Positions 35,791 through 49,051 are shown, numbered from the stretch's first letter. The stretch is DNA of 64,000 bases from Nepenthes gracilis (GCA_033239525.1 BSYO01000038.1:8683041-8747040); one strand, 5' to 3'. Numbers and translations: made by a program. The notes: generated from the sequence alone by a model not told the origin.

Positions 35791-38700
35791 GGAGGAGGGT
35801 GCTGCTGTTGGGTCTGTTGTCGAGCGAAAAATCAAACACCAAGAGATACCATTATAATATTATATATTATCTATTATTTATATATTATTTTATTTTAATA
35901 TATTAAATATTAATTATTTGATTGAAAAAACTTTATTACTCCCTACCACTTGTAGCTGTCATGGTTTCAAATGGGAGCTATATGGCTTAAAGAAATAAAA
36001 TCTAATTTTTTTTTTTTAAGTTTAATTATTTATTTTTAAATAAATAATTTAATTATTTTAAAAAAATTAAAAATTAATTATTAAATTATAATTATATATT
36101 TAAAAATAAATAATCTAAAATTAAAGAAAATAAGCTTTAATTTTTTTTTATGAGATGAAAGCCTCTGGTCCCTCAAAAGAGAGAGAAGGGGGGGGGGGGA
36201 TTTGATGCCAATTCCACTTGTTCTATGCGCAACTGATAATGGGTGTTTTTTATTTTTATTATTTTTTTAAAATATGTTTTATATATTTCAATTAAAAATT
36301 TTCAAATATTTTACAAAATTAATTGAATTTTTTTTTCAAAATTTTAAAATTATTATAAAAATTTTAAATTTTTTTTTTTTTAAATTTTTCATGATGATCT
36401 AATTTATAATATTTTAATCGCAATCATAGGTCCTCATATTTAAAAACAATTATACATAACTATGATTATTTGATAGCAATTAGGCTCCAATTATTTTAGA
36501 ATTTATTATTTTAAAATTATATTTCTCTATTATAAAATTATTGAATCTTCATAAAGCTATACGGAATATATTTTAACCCACTAAAATACTTTATATATTG
36601 AAAACTTTAATAGGAAGACTAATGAAGTGCTAAGAACTTTAGAATATTTCAAAAAAATAAAAAATAAAAATAAAAGGTCTTACAAAGACATCATAAAGTA
36701 TTGAATACTTTTAAGTGCTAAAACTTTAACCGGAGAAGAACATTTAGTTTCTATTTATTTTACAAATTTAAAGGGATGGAAAACAATAAATTAAATTTTT
36801 TATAAAAAAAAAATCAATTATTTAAATGTTAATAAAAATCACATAAAATTGAGTAAGAATCCTTTTATGAAACAAAACAAGCTCAAATGGGCATTTACCA
36901 AATCAATCCTCCTAGTTGTTCTCAAGTAGCTTAGATCATTTGGAGCCTAATTCTAGCCTACCGATGATGATATCTGTCATAATATTAATAGTTGTGAGTT
37001 TAATTCTTATAAAATGTATTAAGTAAGATATCATGAGCTCCAATGACTAGTCATTTATAACATTGTTTAGCTCCAAGCTATATAAATTCTGTCTCATTGA
37101 CGCAGTAAATATGTAATAATCAACAGATTCTTTATTTTTTAGAGTGTGATTTCATATGATAAATATTTATCTTACTTTCTAATTTTAAAATTTTAAATCC
37201 TAGATTTTCTATGTAAAAGTTTATTATTGACCCACCTTAATTTACCATGTCACATTGAATTGTAGGCATAGTGTCAACATGATGTAAATATATATGTAAG
37301 GTTGGCCAAGAAAATACCCAAACCAAGTTCACTTTCAATTCTTTCCTTTGATGGTCGATATCTTTCAGTTATGTGTTTTCACAGACTCTTCTTCTTTCCA
37401 CTCAAACTCCATAACCAATTATTCAAATATTTATAACGAGATCTTACCATAAAAAATCGATGTCAACTGTTATTTTTCTTCTTTATATATTGCTTGGCAA
37501 TAAAATATAGCCGTTGATTAATTAATCTGAACTACCTTTTTTATTGTTTTTCTTTTTATTGGAAAGGTTGATTGAACTTAATGAACAGAAACTACATTCG
37601 TGGCAGGATGAACGCCAAGAATGATTGCATCAATGGGTATTGTATGGTGGGGATGGGCGGCAACCTTTGTTGAGAAAGTATAGTAACCAAAAAGATTGGA
37701 AGACCATGATGCAAGCAAAAATGCTTTATTCCTGCACACTACAAAAGGTGAATCAATAGTGAAAAGAAAGAGAGATGAAGAAAAGTGAACATTAAATTAT
37801 AGAGTTCTTTTCGGGCAGTAGTATTATTGAGATACCCTTTAGTCATCTTTAAGATATTATCGATAGTCATCTTTAAGATATTATCGATGTTGTATTATTT
37901 TATTTATATATTTATACTAATGGGTACACATAATAATAGGTAAATAGATAAATATTATATCATTATAGGTATTTTAAAGTTAAATTCTAAACATTTCTCT
38001 TCCCTTTAGGGCAAGGTCTATTCGGGGACCAACAAGGATGGACAAGCAATTGGAAATTAGAAACCATGGTTGACCGGGTAATATTGGTAGTGGAGAAAAT
38101 ATATAATAATATCATAAAATGTAATATTATTCTAATACACCCTTAATTAATAACAGATATATAATCATTTGTAAATTAAATGACAAATTTTATAAAATAT
38201 TAAATTCTATTATAATTATATATTTTTTAATAATTAGTTAATATTATAAAATAATATAATATTTTAAAAACATCATATGCTTTTTTTTTGGGGGGGGGGG
38301 AGTGGGTGGCATGAATGAATATATTCAATGTTGCTCTCATCTTTGGAGTTGAAAGCTGCTAAATCACAACATGATGGAACATGCTTGTCGCATTAATGGC
38401 CATTTTTACAAAATGTGAAATGACACCAATTTGATTAGTCGTTGTATTGGCTCCCTTGATTAATGGACCCACTTAGATATGATTTAGTGTACTCAACACA
38501 AAAAGAAGAAGAGGAGAAAGAATTAAACCCTTTGGATATAGAACTTTGTTCTATTCCATCTTCGATTAACCGATGAAAAATTAGTCTGCGATAATTATTC
38601 TGCAGGGAGAGAGAAATATTAGTGGGTGGCACATTTTTCGGCCTTGGATGCCTTTAGTTTGTTGGTATGATTGTGTGGGGGTGCAAAATCGACAAGTGTT

Positions 38701-41059
38701 TATGTGTTCATATTATGGCTTGCAACTAAGGGAAGGCTCGGATCAACGGCATCTTTTATATATCTGGGGCAGTGTGTTTTTTGAAGAATAAATGTTAGAA
38801 AGTATTCACTGCTTGTTTTTTAAATATGAAACTATGAAGCATATTTTGACTGTTATTTATAAAAATATATATATAAATAATATTAGCATTTTGATCAGTG
38901 AAATCATAACATTATATCGGTCTCATTTAAGTGAAAAGACAAATACTTTTTTCATATAGCCTTTAAAATAAATATTAGAGTCACTATTTATTTTATTTAG
39001 AAGGCTCAGAATAAATATATTTTTTTTAAAAAAAAAATCGCTTTTAATTGGCTCAAATGAATCATTGATTCATCCATTAGGATTTTTTTTTGTCTTTTTT
39101 TCTTGGGGGATGGGAGAGATTGTTGAACCCATTGACTTTGATTGCGGGGTATCCCATAGATATATTTCTTTAATAAAAAACATACTTCATAATATCATAT
39201 TCTTGTTAGTAACAAAACCCTAATTAAGGTGTCACATATTAACATCATAAACCAACTTAATATACACTTTATTAATCTAAAGCAAATCATATTACATGAT
39301 AGTTTTTGCTATTATCTTAATAATTGTTGAACAATATATTTAAGCCGGTGTCGAGGATAGGAAGGTTTTGAAAATGCCCACCGATTTATCGAGCGTATGC
39401 TAAATAAATAAATTTAAAAATTAAAAATGTGTATTTTCGTTATTTTTAATTTCATATTGATTACTTGAATAAATTATTTGTTTTTAAGAATCTTAACATG
39501 CCCTAACTTTTAGCTCCTTTTACAGAATTTAATATTAAAATTGATTTATACAACGTCACACATAATTTAATTTACTGAAATCATTAAAAATTATATTTTA
39601 TATAATTATTATATTTTATTAGAAAAATTATTTCTCTATTAAGTCTGATATCTGATAAAAAGTATAGTGTTTATGTAATTATAGAGTAGATTATTTTATT
39701 ACTATATAAATGATATAACTATCAATTATATGTTGTGAATATGTACAATTTTTTTCTGAGCAATAAGGAGCAAAGTTTTTTAAGATTTGAGTTAAAAAAG
39801 GATTTTCTTAACTTTTCTTTTTTTTTTTTGGCCTTTTAAGCATGAATTTACAAAACTACAACCCATTATTTCTTCATAATTTTATTTCAGTAACTTTCAT
39901 CAAAAAAGAGAAATGATAGTGATAGGAGAGAAATTAATTCCGAATTCTTTAAACAAATGGCGTTAAATATAGGTTTAATTATCTAATGATTATTTAATTT
40001 CATATTTAGATTACAAAGTAACATGATAATTTAATTATTTATAAAATATTTTGATCTTATAATGTTTTACGCTTAATACTCACTTCCAACCATAAAACAA
40101 GCTTGGTTTTATACATATGTCTATTATCAACCTACTCATTCATTACTTACCAAAGCAAAATGTTCAACACAAAAATGCCTAATTAACACCCTTAACAATG
40201 CCCTTTGAGGTCAGTCACCCACCCCTAAATCCAACTTCACATCAAATTGTGGGTTGACGTGATACTAATAAATGCCCTTCATAAGGACCCCACCAAAAAT
40301 AGACCTAAAATTTTTCAATATTTCTATGAGGACATGTCCCCACTGAGAAAGATGAAGGGCACTTAGATCCCTTCAAGCCAGTTGGTCAGATATGCTTACC
40401 ATGCCCACCACAAAGGCAATCTGTTCAGAATCTTTCCATTGTTATCTCCTTTCCCTTCAACTACAGCTACTCCTATTCAATAGATTTTGGGTCCCAAACC
40501 CAACCTCAAATTCTCTGTTACCCCATTTTTAATATTTTTCCTAGCCTTTAAAATTATTGCACATAGATATTTTTTTATCTTTTTAGAAATTTTCTTTAAT
40601 TATAGAAAAGTTAAAAAATAACAAATAATGAGAAAAAGTTAAAATGAAAGAAAGTCATTTTATTCGAATATAAATTTCTTAGTAGAATTTGAATATGATA
40701 AAGTATTTTTATTTATTGTTTTTCTTTTTTTTATATATATTTTCCTAAACCCAAAAAAATAAAAATATAAAAACTGTTCTTAAATCTTTGAACAAGACTT
40801 GCAAGAAGAAAAAAATGAAACAAAATTTGCAGTAAGTTAGCTTGAGGCTCGTATGGCCATTTTTCGAGTCAATTTTATTCGGGTAAATGGAGGCCTCTTA
40901 ATTTTTTAGAACATAAAAAATCGGTTATAATGGCAAATTTTCATTTTTAAATCCAACAAAACATGATAACGAAAGTAAATAATACAAATCAAAATTTCAT
41001 AATACCATAATACACACTTTAAATATTTTTATATGCACTCAGTTTGACAGTATTTACGA
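35791..41059. other. Gene-poor AT-rich intergenic region
   Basis: No open frame longer than about 65 codons and no recognisable coding motif on either strand. It holds a 12-base G run (36188-36199), a T/G homopolymer junction at 38281-38300, and the 24-bp tandem pair at 37841-37888. The stretch 40190-40500 is more balanced in composition but has no gene I can support. Distal promoter elements of the SMXL gene may lie at its left end. Confidence 0.5.
37841..37888. repeat. 24-bp perfect tandem duplication
   Basis: AGTCATCTTTAAGATATTAT plus CGAT is present twice in direct succession without mismatch. Confidence 0.85.
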
Positions 41060-41965
41060 GACTATAACACATATTATAAGTTAAAACTAGTATAAATATT
41101 TAAGAATAATTAAATTAATTATAAAAAAAATTCTAAGAAAGATTGCAATTTTTAATTTTTATTATTAAATTATGATATCATTAATATAATTTTAGATTAA
41201 ATTAAAAATAATTATATACTAAAAATTGATGAAAATTTTGATTCTTGGAATCAAGTTTAACGTATGAACAACGCTTAATTCATACTCGTGCATATTTATA
41301 ACAGAATTTGCATGCCTGATATGTATCTTTGTAACACCCATATGTGTTAATGATATGTATTTGTATGATGCTTATGCATATTTTGAATAAACTAAGTGAT
41401 GCCTAAGTTGTACCCACACAAAACTCATGTGCAATTTGAATAGAATGTTGATGTCTGAGTTGTTCTTGATACAGCACTCATAAGCCGATGAGATAGATTG
41501 ATGGTACCTAATCAATACCTATTCGACAATCATGTACCGATTGAGTTATATAAGTGTCTCCGTGTGCATTGTTGGCCATTTTGTGGGAAAAGGAGAAAGA
41601 TGATAGAAAGAAGAAAAAGAAGGGAGAAAAAAGAAGAGGGGAAAGAAGATCTTGAAACTAAATCTTGTCAAATCTGTTGGATTAGAAGTATAAAGTAAGT
41701 ATTCTAAATTCGTTTTTTGATCTATTTTTAATTTTTTTTTAATTTTGTTCTATTTTTTTTGAAATATATGCATATGGCCTTTTAGTTTCTTTATTTTGAA
41801 TGTTAGTATATGCATGTTATTTTCACATAAGGTTTTAGAGTACTTGTTAATTTTACCGAATATTTGAGTGTTTTATTTAATTTTTATAACACAAACAAAT
41901 ATTTAAAATACTATATTTTTATGTAAAAATATTTGTATAATAAAAGTTATGAAACTTATATGTTT
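41060..41965 (+). mobile_element. Gypsy-type LTR fragment abutting the large gypsy element
   Basis: Shows the LTR order seen elsewhere in the window: degenerate palindrome words (41270-41470), a GA-rich leader (GAAAAAGAAGGGAGAAAAAAG, about 41610) and a U5-like tail that resembles 9050-9330. The frame at 41498-41698 lies in the leader and is not a gene. The gypsy element starting at 41966 interrupts it. Confidence 0.35.
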
Positions 41966-44354
41966 TGTAATACTCGGTTCCCATCTAAATTGATTTGACT
42001 TTATTAGTTTATTTTAGACTAAATTGGATATATTAAAAAAATTATGTAGCGTAAATTTGAAGGATATTCAAAATAAGGAAGTAAATTGGCGCTTGAGGTA
42101 TACCCAATGCGCGCTTGAGCACAGATTCTAGATTTAGGAACACTTGAGGCAGCGCTCAAGCGCAGGATCCATAATAGGCATGGTTTAAGGGCGCTCGAGG
42201 GAGCACTTCTACATTAATGGGGTTGGGCATGGTGCTTGACGCGAGTATGAGTGGCGTTCATGCGCTAATTCGGCTATATAAGACCTGATATGGAAAAAAG
42301 AGGAGGGAGAAAGGAAAGGAGAAGGAAGAGAAAAAAATAAGAAAAGAGGTAATTCGAAGTATCCTTTTATCAGATTTATTTAGTTGAAGATTGATATAAA
42401 TATCCTTATATCCTATTCTTAGTTAATTTTCATTTTCAGTTATTTTTACTTATATTTAGTGGTTTTAGTATGTATATGCATGTCATTTGACTTTCTCCAA
42501 CTTGTTCTATTTGAATATGCATGTAGATTTACCGGAGGATTTGAAGTTGTGTTTTTGTTTTGTTAATATTCGAGAATTTTACTTATTTATAAAAGGTGGA
42601 TAAATATTTTGAGATATTATATTCATATATAAGTATATTTGTAAATAAAAAATTATAAAAATTTATATACGGGTCATGCATGTGGTATTCATACATTTTG
42701 CTTTGGGTCGGACTCTATCTTCATTAGATGATTGATATGTAGACTTTCTTGAGGAAAAAGCTTTGTGATTTGACATTCCTGAGTAAAAATTTTGACCTTT
42801 TCCTTTAGATAGAAAATATTTTATAACATGTGATATGGAGACCCTCCCTAATTATATTTTTATGAGAACTATTATAAGGAATTAAACTATCATAATTTTC
42901 TATTTTCTTTATAGTCATTCAGTTGAATTATAGTTTTGATTACTCTGATATTGGCATAAATGCTTTTCTTTACCAATGACATGAGATCTTAAGAGTGGAA
43001 AAAGATTGTGGCTTGAGGAGTGCACCTATTCTGCAGGTGGCAAAAGATTGTGATTTCGTTTCCTTCTATATGAGATAGTACGTAGATGGCCTCACTTATT
43101 AGTATAAATAGTAGTTGATATGGTTTAAAATTATCAAAAGTACATATAAACTCCTTTTAAATTAGTCTTTAGCTCTCCAATTTGTATTTATTTTAGATTT
43201 TTGATATATTTTACCAGTATTGACTTGTATTTGAGATTTTGATTGAATTTTATATGTAGAGTCCCACATCGGATGGGGAGGTGAACGAAGCACGCCTGAT
43301 AAAGGGTGTGGATACCTCTTCCATTGGCGACGCGCTCTGGGAGCCTGTGGAAGGGTTCGCCAGGGGAAATCCTTGAGGCGCCCTGCGACGGCCGTGTGCG
43401 GCAGGGGACGGCCAAAGAGGACAATATCGTCACGCTTCTGCTGTGGCACTCTGATGAGTGGGGAACGTGTTTCCCCGTGGCGACGCGTTTTGGGGGCCCA
43501 TGAGGGTCTGCCAGGAACAAAACCGTGAGGCGCCCTGTGACGGCCTTGGCGGCAGGGGACGGTCCAAAGCGGACAATATCGTCAGTGCGGATGCTCCGGG
43601 GACGTTACATTATAAGTTTCACCTATAGTTAAGATTCAATTGATCTCATATAATTAGAACTTATAATTTTAATTTTATAGTTTTGAGTATAATACCACAT
43701 TCAAATTTTCATTAGCAGGCTTTTGGATTATAGTTTTATACGTTTTGTATATATTTGTCAACCCTCGTCCTAATTTTGTACGATTTTATTTGTTATATTA
43801 TATATTGATACTTGTTGAGTATTCAGTTTATATTTTTTATTACTTCTTATCCTTAGAAATTAGTGAGTTTTAAATACATTGCAGAATATTCAGATGCTGG
43901 TTGGATTAAAATTTTATATATTTTTGGTAAGTATCAACCTCGTATGTGGATTGTGCCCACACTAAATGTATTTTGGCACTGTTTGGAGCGGTGAATAAAA
44001 CATTGATAGTATGTTGTATTGTCAAGAATGCAGTATTCAAATTATTTAATTAGATTGAATTTTATGACGTTTGGTTTTTTATGGTTCGGTGATTTGTTTG
44101 TATTGTCATTGGTCACTTATTCCTTATGATATTTTAGAATAGGTCGTAATTATATATTTATCCAAATGAATGGTTCGAGAAATCTTGTGATGATTAATAT
44201 TGTTATTATTATCATTTTGGGTTATTGATATTATGTCAGCCTTGTCCAAATTTGAGATTTATTTTAGTTATTGTTTCATAATTGAGATTTAATTTTATGA
44301 GTTATGATTATTTATAATTTTTACTAAGACCTACTTTGATTCAGGGATGCGACA
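41966..44354 (+). repeat. 5' LTR of the gypsy element
   Basis: Begins TGTAATACTCGGTTCC, parallel to TATAATATCCGATTCC at 57928. U3 has GCGCTTGAG, GCGCTCAAGCGC and GCGCTCGAGG words (42090-42195), then a TATA box CTATATAAGACC (42273) and a GA-rich leader. It ends GCGACA before the primer site. About 2.03 kb without the TRIM-like insert. Confidence 0.7.
43255..43609 (+). mobile_element. TRIM-like solo LTR, 355 bp, TSD TTATA
   Basis: TGTAGAGTCCCACATCGG opens it and GACGTTACA closes it, with a perfect TTATA duplication at 43250-43254 and 43610-43614. The TCCCACATCGG start, the AAGGGTGTGGATACCTCTTCC block and the GGACAATATCGTC block recall short LTRs widespread in dicots. An internal unit of roughly 170 bp (GGCGACGCG ... 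GGACAATATCGTCA) occurs twice. It is GC-rich inside an AT-rich host LTR. Open frames on both strands here are not genes. Confidence 0.75.
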
Positions 44355-44450
44355 ATGATAGTATCAGAGAAGAGTTATAAGGAGCGGTATTTTTAATTAA
44401 TTTTGAGAAGCTAATTATTTAGAAATTTTGTATGATAGATATCATCAATG

Positions 44451-45516
44451 GTAGATAATAGAAATTCCGGATGTGAAAGATTGGGTTCAAGTCAAGAGGA
44501 TGATTGCCTCATGTTGATAGGTCGCATGAGTTACATTATGGACCGCATAATTCAATGGCAAGACGTGGACTTAGCTGTTATGAGGAGAATGAATGGCTAA
44601 CCAAGGACATGGTAGAACGCTCTTTGACCACTTTAAGAGTGAACACATCTTGGAATTCTTGAAAAATTTTCATCCTTAAAGAGCTAAAAGTTGGATCCAA
44701 AAAATGGAGATTGGTGTTTAAGGTGAGTGATTGCCTCAAAGAACATAAAGTTAGATTTGCCCCCTATAATCTGGAAGGAGAGGCAAATTAGTGGTGGGCC
44801 ACTCAACGCCAAATTTTGGGGATGGAAAATGAAGAAATTTTATAAAACGTCCTTATAAAGTCATTCTGGAGAAATTCTTCCCATCAAACCTTTGGAAGAT
44901 TAAGAATGACGAGTTCAACCGTTTGAAGTAAGGAAATAAGACTGTGGTTGAATATGACGCGAAATTAACTGAGTTGTTTTGTTTTGCTTCCCATGTGGTG
45001 AGAATGAGGCCCAAAGAACCTGGAAGTTTTTACAAGGGCTCCAATATTTGATCAGAAAGTAATTAGTGCCCCTCTATCTACAAACATATAGCAAAATGTT
45101 TGACCGAGCCCTACATATTAAATAGGAGCAGTTGAGGGAGAAATATTTTGAAAAAAAAATGGAGAATAAAGGCCAAAATTCAATAGCCGAAGGTTTCCAT
45201 TCAAGGTCCAAGACTTAAGACATGGAAAGTCGATCGGGGTAATTCTTCCCCGATGAAGCCCTAGTATATGAGGAAGGTGTGCAAATTTTATGGTAAAAAT
45301 CATGTTGAGAGGCTATACTACTATCAAAGTGGAGCATGTTTCAATTGTGGCCAAGTTGACCATATGGGGAACGATTGTCCAACCCCTCTTAGGCTTCAAA
45401 AGAGGAAGACTACTATTCCAAGAAGGGCCTATACGACAATGACAAGGGATGCAAGGGCGGATTCATTGGTGATCGAAGGTAATATGCATATTTTTATTTT
45501 ACAGTGCATATTTTGA
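44451..45516 (+). pseudogene. Gypsy gag, broken
   Basis: Starts near MVDNRNSGCERLG, continues as scattered frames, includes EFNRLKxGNKTVVEYDAKLTEL (the retrotrans_gag region near 44910) and the CCHC knuckle CFNCGQVDHMGNDC (45336-45377). It would form the nucleocapsid shell. Several stops and frameshifts. Confidence 0.65.
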
Positions 45517-45691
45517 TTGATTCTGAATCCACGCATTCTTTTATAGCCCCTAAATGTGTTTGTAAATTGCATGTGCCCCCCAAATTTTAGAATGTGCATT
45601 GGTGGTATCTACCTCAGTGGTTAAATCTTTCTTGGCCGATATTATGTATCCCTAATGTCCGATTTTGGACAATGGATATGAATCGTTAGTG
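45500..45691 (+). pseudogene. Gypsy aspartic protease fragment
   Basis: Reads LIDSESTHSFIAP (from about 45512), the retropepsin active site with the usual DSG changed to DSE. It is cut by the copia-type insertion at 45692 and resumes at 52351 with LDTPDFNINLG, where relatives have the GMDWL segment. Confidence 0.65.
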
Positions 45692-46730
45692 TGAAAAAGC
45701 ACGTTTCGTGCTAGCGTGTTTCGACCCCATTAAATAAATAGCGGAAGCAACAATAAATATTAAATATCTAATACACGTAAAAGATATTTAACACTAGATG
45801 CATACGAGACTAGCAATCATGCACAATATAAACAATCACAAGCAATAATTAAGAGCGATAAAGATAAAGACTCAATTTTTGGTGACGAAGTGAAAACTCG
45901 ATACCACCGGTATCGAGAAAAACACTCCGGGCTTCAACGGCCAGGGAAGCAATGCACTATGAAAATCAACTTACAGCCCGGGTGGTAACGACGCTATCCT
46001 AGCCGACTTACTCCCGACCGTGATCCCTACCAAGGAACTCCTTGGATTTGCCCGCAAACAACCTGGACTCCTTCCGTATTCACGTCAATCTTCCCTCGAA
46101 CCACTCGAATTGCCAATCACGAACGAGTCTCCTTCTTCACGAACCAAAATCTTCAACAATGGTAGAAGGCAAACTTTCAATGGCTAAAGAAGATGGATGA
46201 GAAAACTATTTAGACCTTGTAGAACAATCCTTTGGTGATTAGTTTTCTCAAGATGTGCATGTATATAGAAGCATGAGAGGGTTTTCTTCTCAAAGAGGCA
46301 CGCACATGAGATCTGCAGAAGTGTTAGGGTTCAAAAATATAAGTCCCATATTTATATTGGAGCCAAAAATCGCGTTCAAAAATCTGCCCGTTGGGCCGCC
46401 GCTGAGCGGGCTCGAGCTTGCGCGGCGGCCGTAGGTTTTGGCGAAACCCTACGGGCGCTCGAGCGGCCATGGGGCGAGTAGCGAGCGGCCTATGTTCAGT
46501 TTATCGGCTCGAGGCTAGTGAGCGAGCATCGAGCGGCCCCCATTCTCGGGATTATGTGCTCGAGCGGCGGCGGGCCTGAAGCGAGCGGGGCGGTCCTTGG
46601 ACGGTGCTCGAGCGCGTGGAGGGCGGACCAATGAATTTTAATGAATTTTAAACCGACAACCCACAACCCGACATCAATAAAATGATACATATGGTCACGG
46701 AATATGCCAATAAGATAAATGTCTCTAACA
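45692..46730 (-). repeat. 3' LTR of the gag-plus-ORF2 element
   Basis: Pairs with 51284-52350; few substitutions outside the GC-rich zone 46395-46620. It lies inside the protease region of the gypsy host. Confidence 0.85.
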
Positions 46731-47210
46731 ATCTCCCCCTTTGGCAATTCCGTGACAAAACTCAGAAAATAAATAAATACAAGTGAATCACGGGTTCAGA
46801 CACCACCGAGATAGAACCCGTGTACATGAAAACCTACGCCTAGTTATACAAAAGAGATACATAAAAAATGAAGTAGCTAAACGAGAGAAGCTGAGGCGAT
46901 GTGATGAAAACCTGCTTGACTGCCTGTGACACTTCAGTTTCCTGGTCAAGCAAGGTTAGTACTAACAACGAAAATATAGGCAATAATAGATACATCATGC
47001 CGTACTAAAAAGCAATAGAGAGAGTAGATACGTGCATAGAAAGTCAATAGATAGCATCAATAACAAATACATGAATAGCACGTCTACAAAGAACATAAAT
47101 AGCAAAACTCCCCCTAACAAAAAGAACTCCCCCTAACAAAAAGAGTACAACTCGCCCAAGCTCCCCCTATCAGCATGCGCCAAAAAGAAACCACGATCTC
47201 CCCCTTTTTG
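46731..47210 (-). other. 3' polypurine tract and upstream tract cluster
   Basis: The tract AAAGGGGGAGAT (46742-46731) abuts the 3' LTR. Further AGGGGGAG copies, in the element's sense, lie at about 47105, 47127, 47160 and 47190, the first two inside a repeated CTCCCCCTAACAAAAAG unit. Only the terminal tract is needed for plus-strand priming. Confidence 0.65.
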
Positions 47211-47234
47211 TAACGAAGAGCCAAAGAGAGGAAA

Positions 47235-48505
47235 TCACTCAGAATCGCCAGGAGGTGGAGTGCCATAATGTCGCCGCCAGCGTTGATACGCAGCCTCCTG
47301 AGTGTCCAACCGCTCATCCAAACGATCAAAACGAGCTTGAGACGCAGCCGCCTGAGTGTCCAACTGCGCATCCAAACGATCAAAACGAGCTTGAGACGCA
47401 GCCGCCTGAGTGTCCAACTGCGCATCCAAACGATCAAAACGAGCAAATAGTTGGGATTGCGACGTAAGAATCCGCTCGTGGGAAGAATACAGACGCTCAA
47501 AACGGTCGGAAAGACGAGAGATCTGACCCATCAGAGCGGCTGAGGAGGAGGTGGAATGCCGATGTGAAGTGGATGGACCAGGAGCCGACGGGTCAAGGAA
47601 GGATGATGCAGAGCCAGAGGGGCCTTCGTCCTGCTTAGGAGGAGGCACAGGAGGGAGAGGCTCATCGAACAACTCCTCGGGATCGATGGCAAAGCGACGG
47701 GCATGTGACCGACTCTGGGCAAAAGTGGTGGAGGTGATGGGGCTTTTGAGCGGTAGGCGAGGATAGTCCGCGAATGGGTGTCCGAGCCCAGCAAGGAGTC
47801 GCTGAATGAGGCACCCAAAAGGTAGATTTGCCTCGTGCCAGTCGGAGAAGTTTGCAATAATATGAGTAACAAAATGGAATGGTAAGTCAATAGGCTGACC
47901 ACTCAACAAAGCATATAGGAATAATGCCTTCCCTCGGAAAGGGAGGAGAAGTGGGAGGCCGGAACAGTTTCGTGAGCATGATACGGCTCACGACCGAGCC
48001 GCCGAGAGGAGAGGTAGAACGTCGGGAATGCTTTGCCATTCCACTCTAGAGGGGCACCATGAAGAAATGTGGCAATCTCATTAAATGTAGGCCGGGTTTG
48101 CGCCGAAGAGTAAGGATATGTGGGACCGGCAACCCGAGGGATATCAAAAATGTGGCCAATGATATCAGCCGTAATGTGCAATTGTGCCCCGCGCACGAAA
48201 GTAGAAAAGGAACGAGCAGTGATCGCATGAATATTGGAATAAAATTCTTGAACAAGGATGAGCGACGGAGCAATCAAACCTGTGATGACCGACGCCCAAC
48301 CACGGTCAATGAAAAGAGACGAAATGGAAGGGTCGACAGAGTCAAGGCGGACTTCCCGTTCCAGGGAGAGTTGCCGACTAGACATGCGGGTTTGAAAAAG
48401 AGACTCTGCCTCGGGACTAATAAAGCGATCAGGAGCTGAAGGTCCATTCGGGCGAGTGCGTTTGCCACTCGACTTGCGTGACATAGATTTACGAGGAGCC
48501 GACAT
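47235..48505 (-). CDS. Accessory ORF2, 'putative plant transposon protein'-like, one frameshift
   Basis: The first part (48505-47903) begins MSAPRKSMSRKSSGKR, a basic Ser/Arg/Lys start, then APDRFISPEAESLF, SLEREVRLDSVDPSISSLFI, IHAITARSFSTFVRGAQL and IIGHIFDIPRVAGPTYPY. The second part, from about 47909 in another frame, reads LSGQPIDLPFHFVTHIIANF, CLIQRLLAGLG, a Pro/Ser-rich linker, then three 18-residue repeats FDRLDAQLDTQAAASQAR. The frameshift lies near 47905-47950; the relic at 10976-12215 has both parts. The start follows an apparent splice acceptor. Plants hold many proteins of this kind with unknown function. It is not pol. Confidence 0.6.
47277..47438 (-). repeat. Three 54-bp in-frame repeats in ORF2
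   Basis: Three adjacent 54-bp units encode FDRLDAQLDTQAAASQAR twice and a diverged third copy (FDRLDERLDTQEAAYQRW). The first two units are almost identical. The pattern suits a coiled coil. Confidence 0.85.
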
Positions 48506-49051
48506 CTGGAAAAAAAATTGAACACCACAATGTAACAATAAAAGGGTGGAAATATTATATATATATAAATAAACAAATAAATATACATATGTAAATATAT
48601 ATATTTATTTATTTATTAATGTAAGTGGGAAGGTTGGGGCACGTGACTGCCTAGACAACCACCGGGAAAGTGCTCCACAGCCGGCGGTTGGAGCTGTTCA
48701 CGGCGACGGTGGCGAGAAGGGAAAACGCACACCAGTGGCCACGGGAGCACCGCCTCCGGTACCCACGTCACCGGCCGATTTGCAGCAAGGGAAGCACCAC
48801 ACGAGACTCGGCCAGAGACGTGGGAGCAAAACGGCAGAGCCGCCATGAACGGCCGTGGGTAAGGAACCAAATCACGGATCCAGGGACAACGAACCAAATC
48901 CACACAAAAACCGGTGGATTTGAAGGGAGGAGGAGGCAAATCGAGATCCGTGAAGACAGCCACCCATAAAGGAGGCAAATTTCGCAGCCGACACCACCAA
49001 GAACGGTGGCGGTCACGAAAACGAAATCGAGTAGGAGGTGGAGGAAATTAC
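48506..49051 (-). other. Putative 546-bp intron in the leader of ORF2
   Basis: On the minus strand CTCAAG is followed by GTAATTTCC at 49051, and a pyrimidine-rich run ending TTTTTTTTCCAG abuts the ATG of ORF2 at 48505. The preceding DNA (about 49052-49260) is GC-rich and looks like a host-gene leader (CTCTCCGCCGCTCG; CTTCTTCACCGATTTC). The long frames on both strands in 48616-49380 arise from this GC-rich DNA and have no recognisable product. Confidence 0.45.

Noticed and set aside
43162..43520. Overlapping frames of 65-110 codons on both strands
   Set aside because: They lie in the GC-rich TRIM-like solo LTR; no protein family is recognisable.
43255..43609. Cassandra-type LTR with 5S rRNA-like sequence
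   Set aside because: I could not see the 5S internal promoter boxes; only the short LTR form and TSD are supported.
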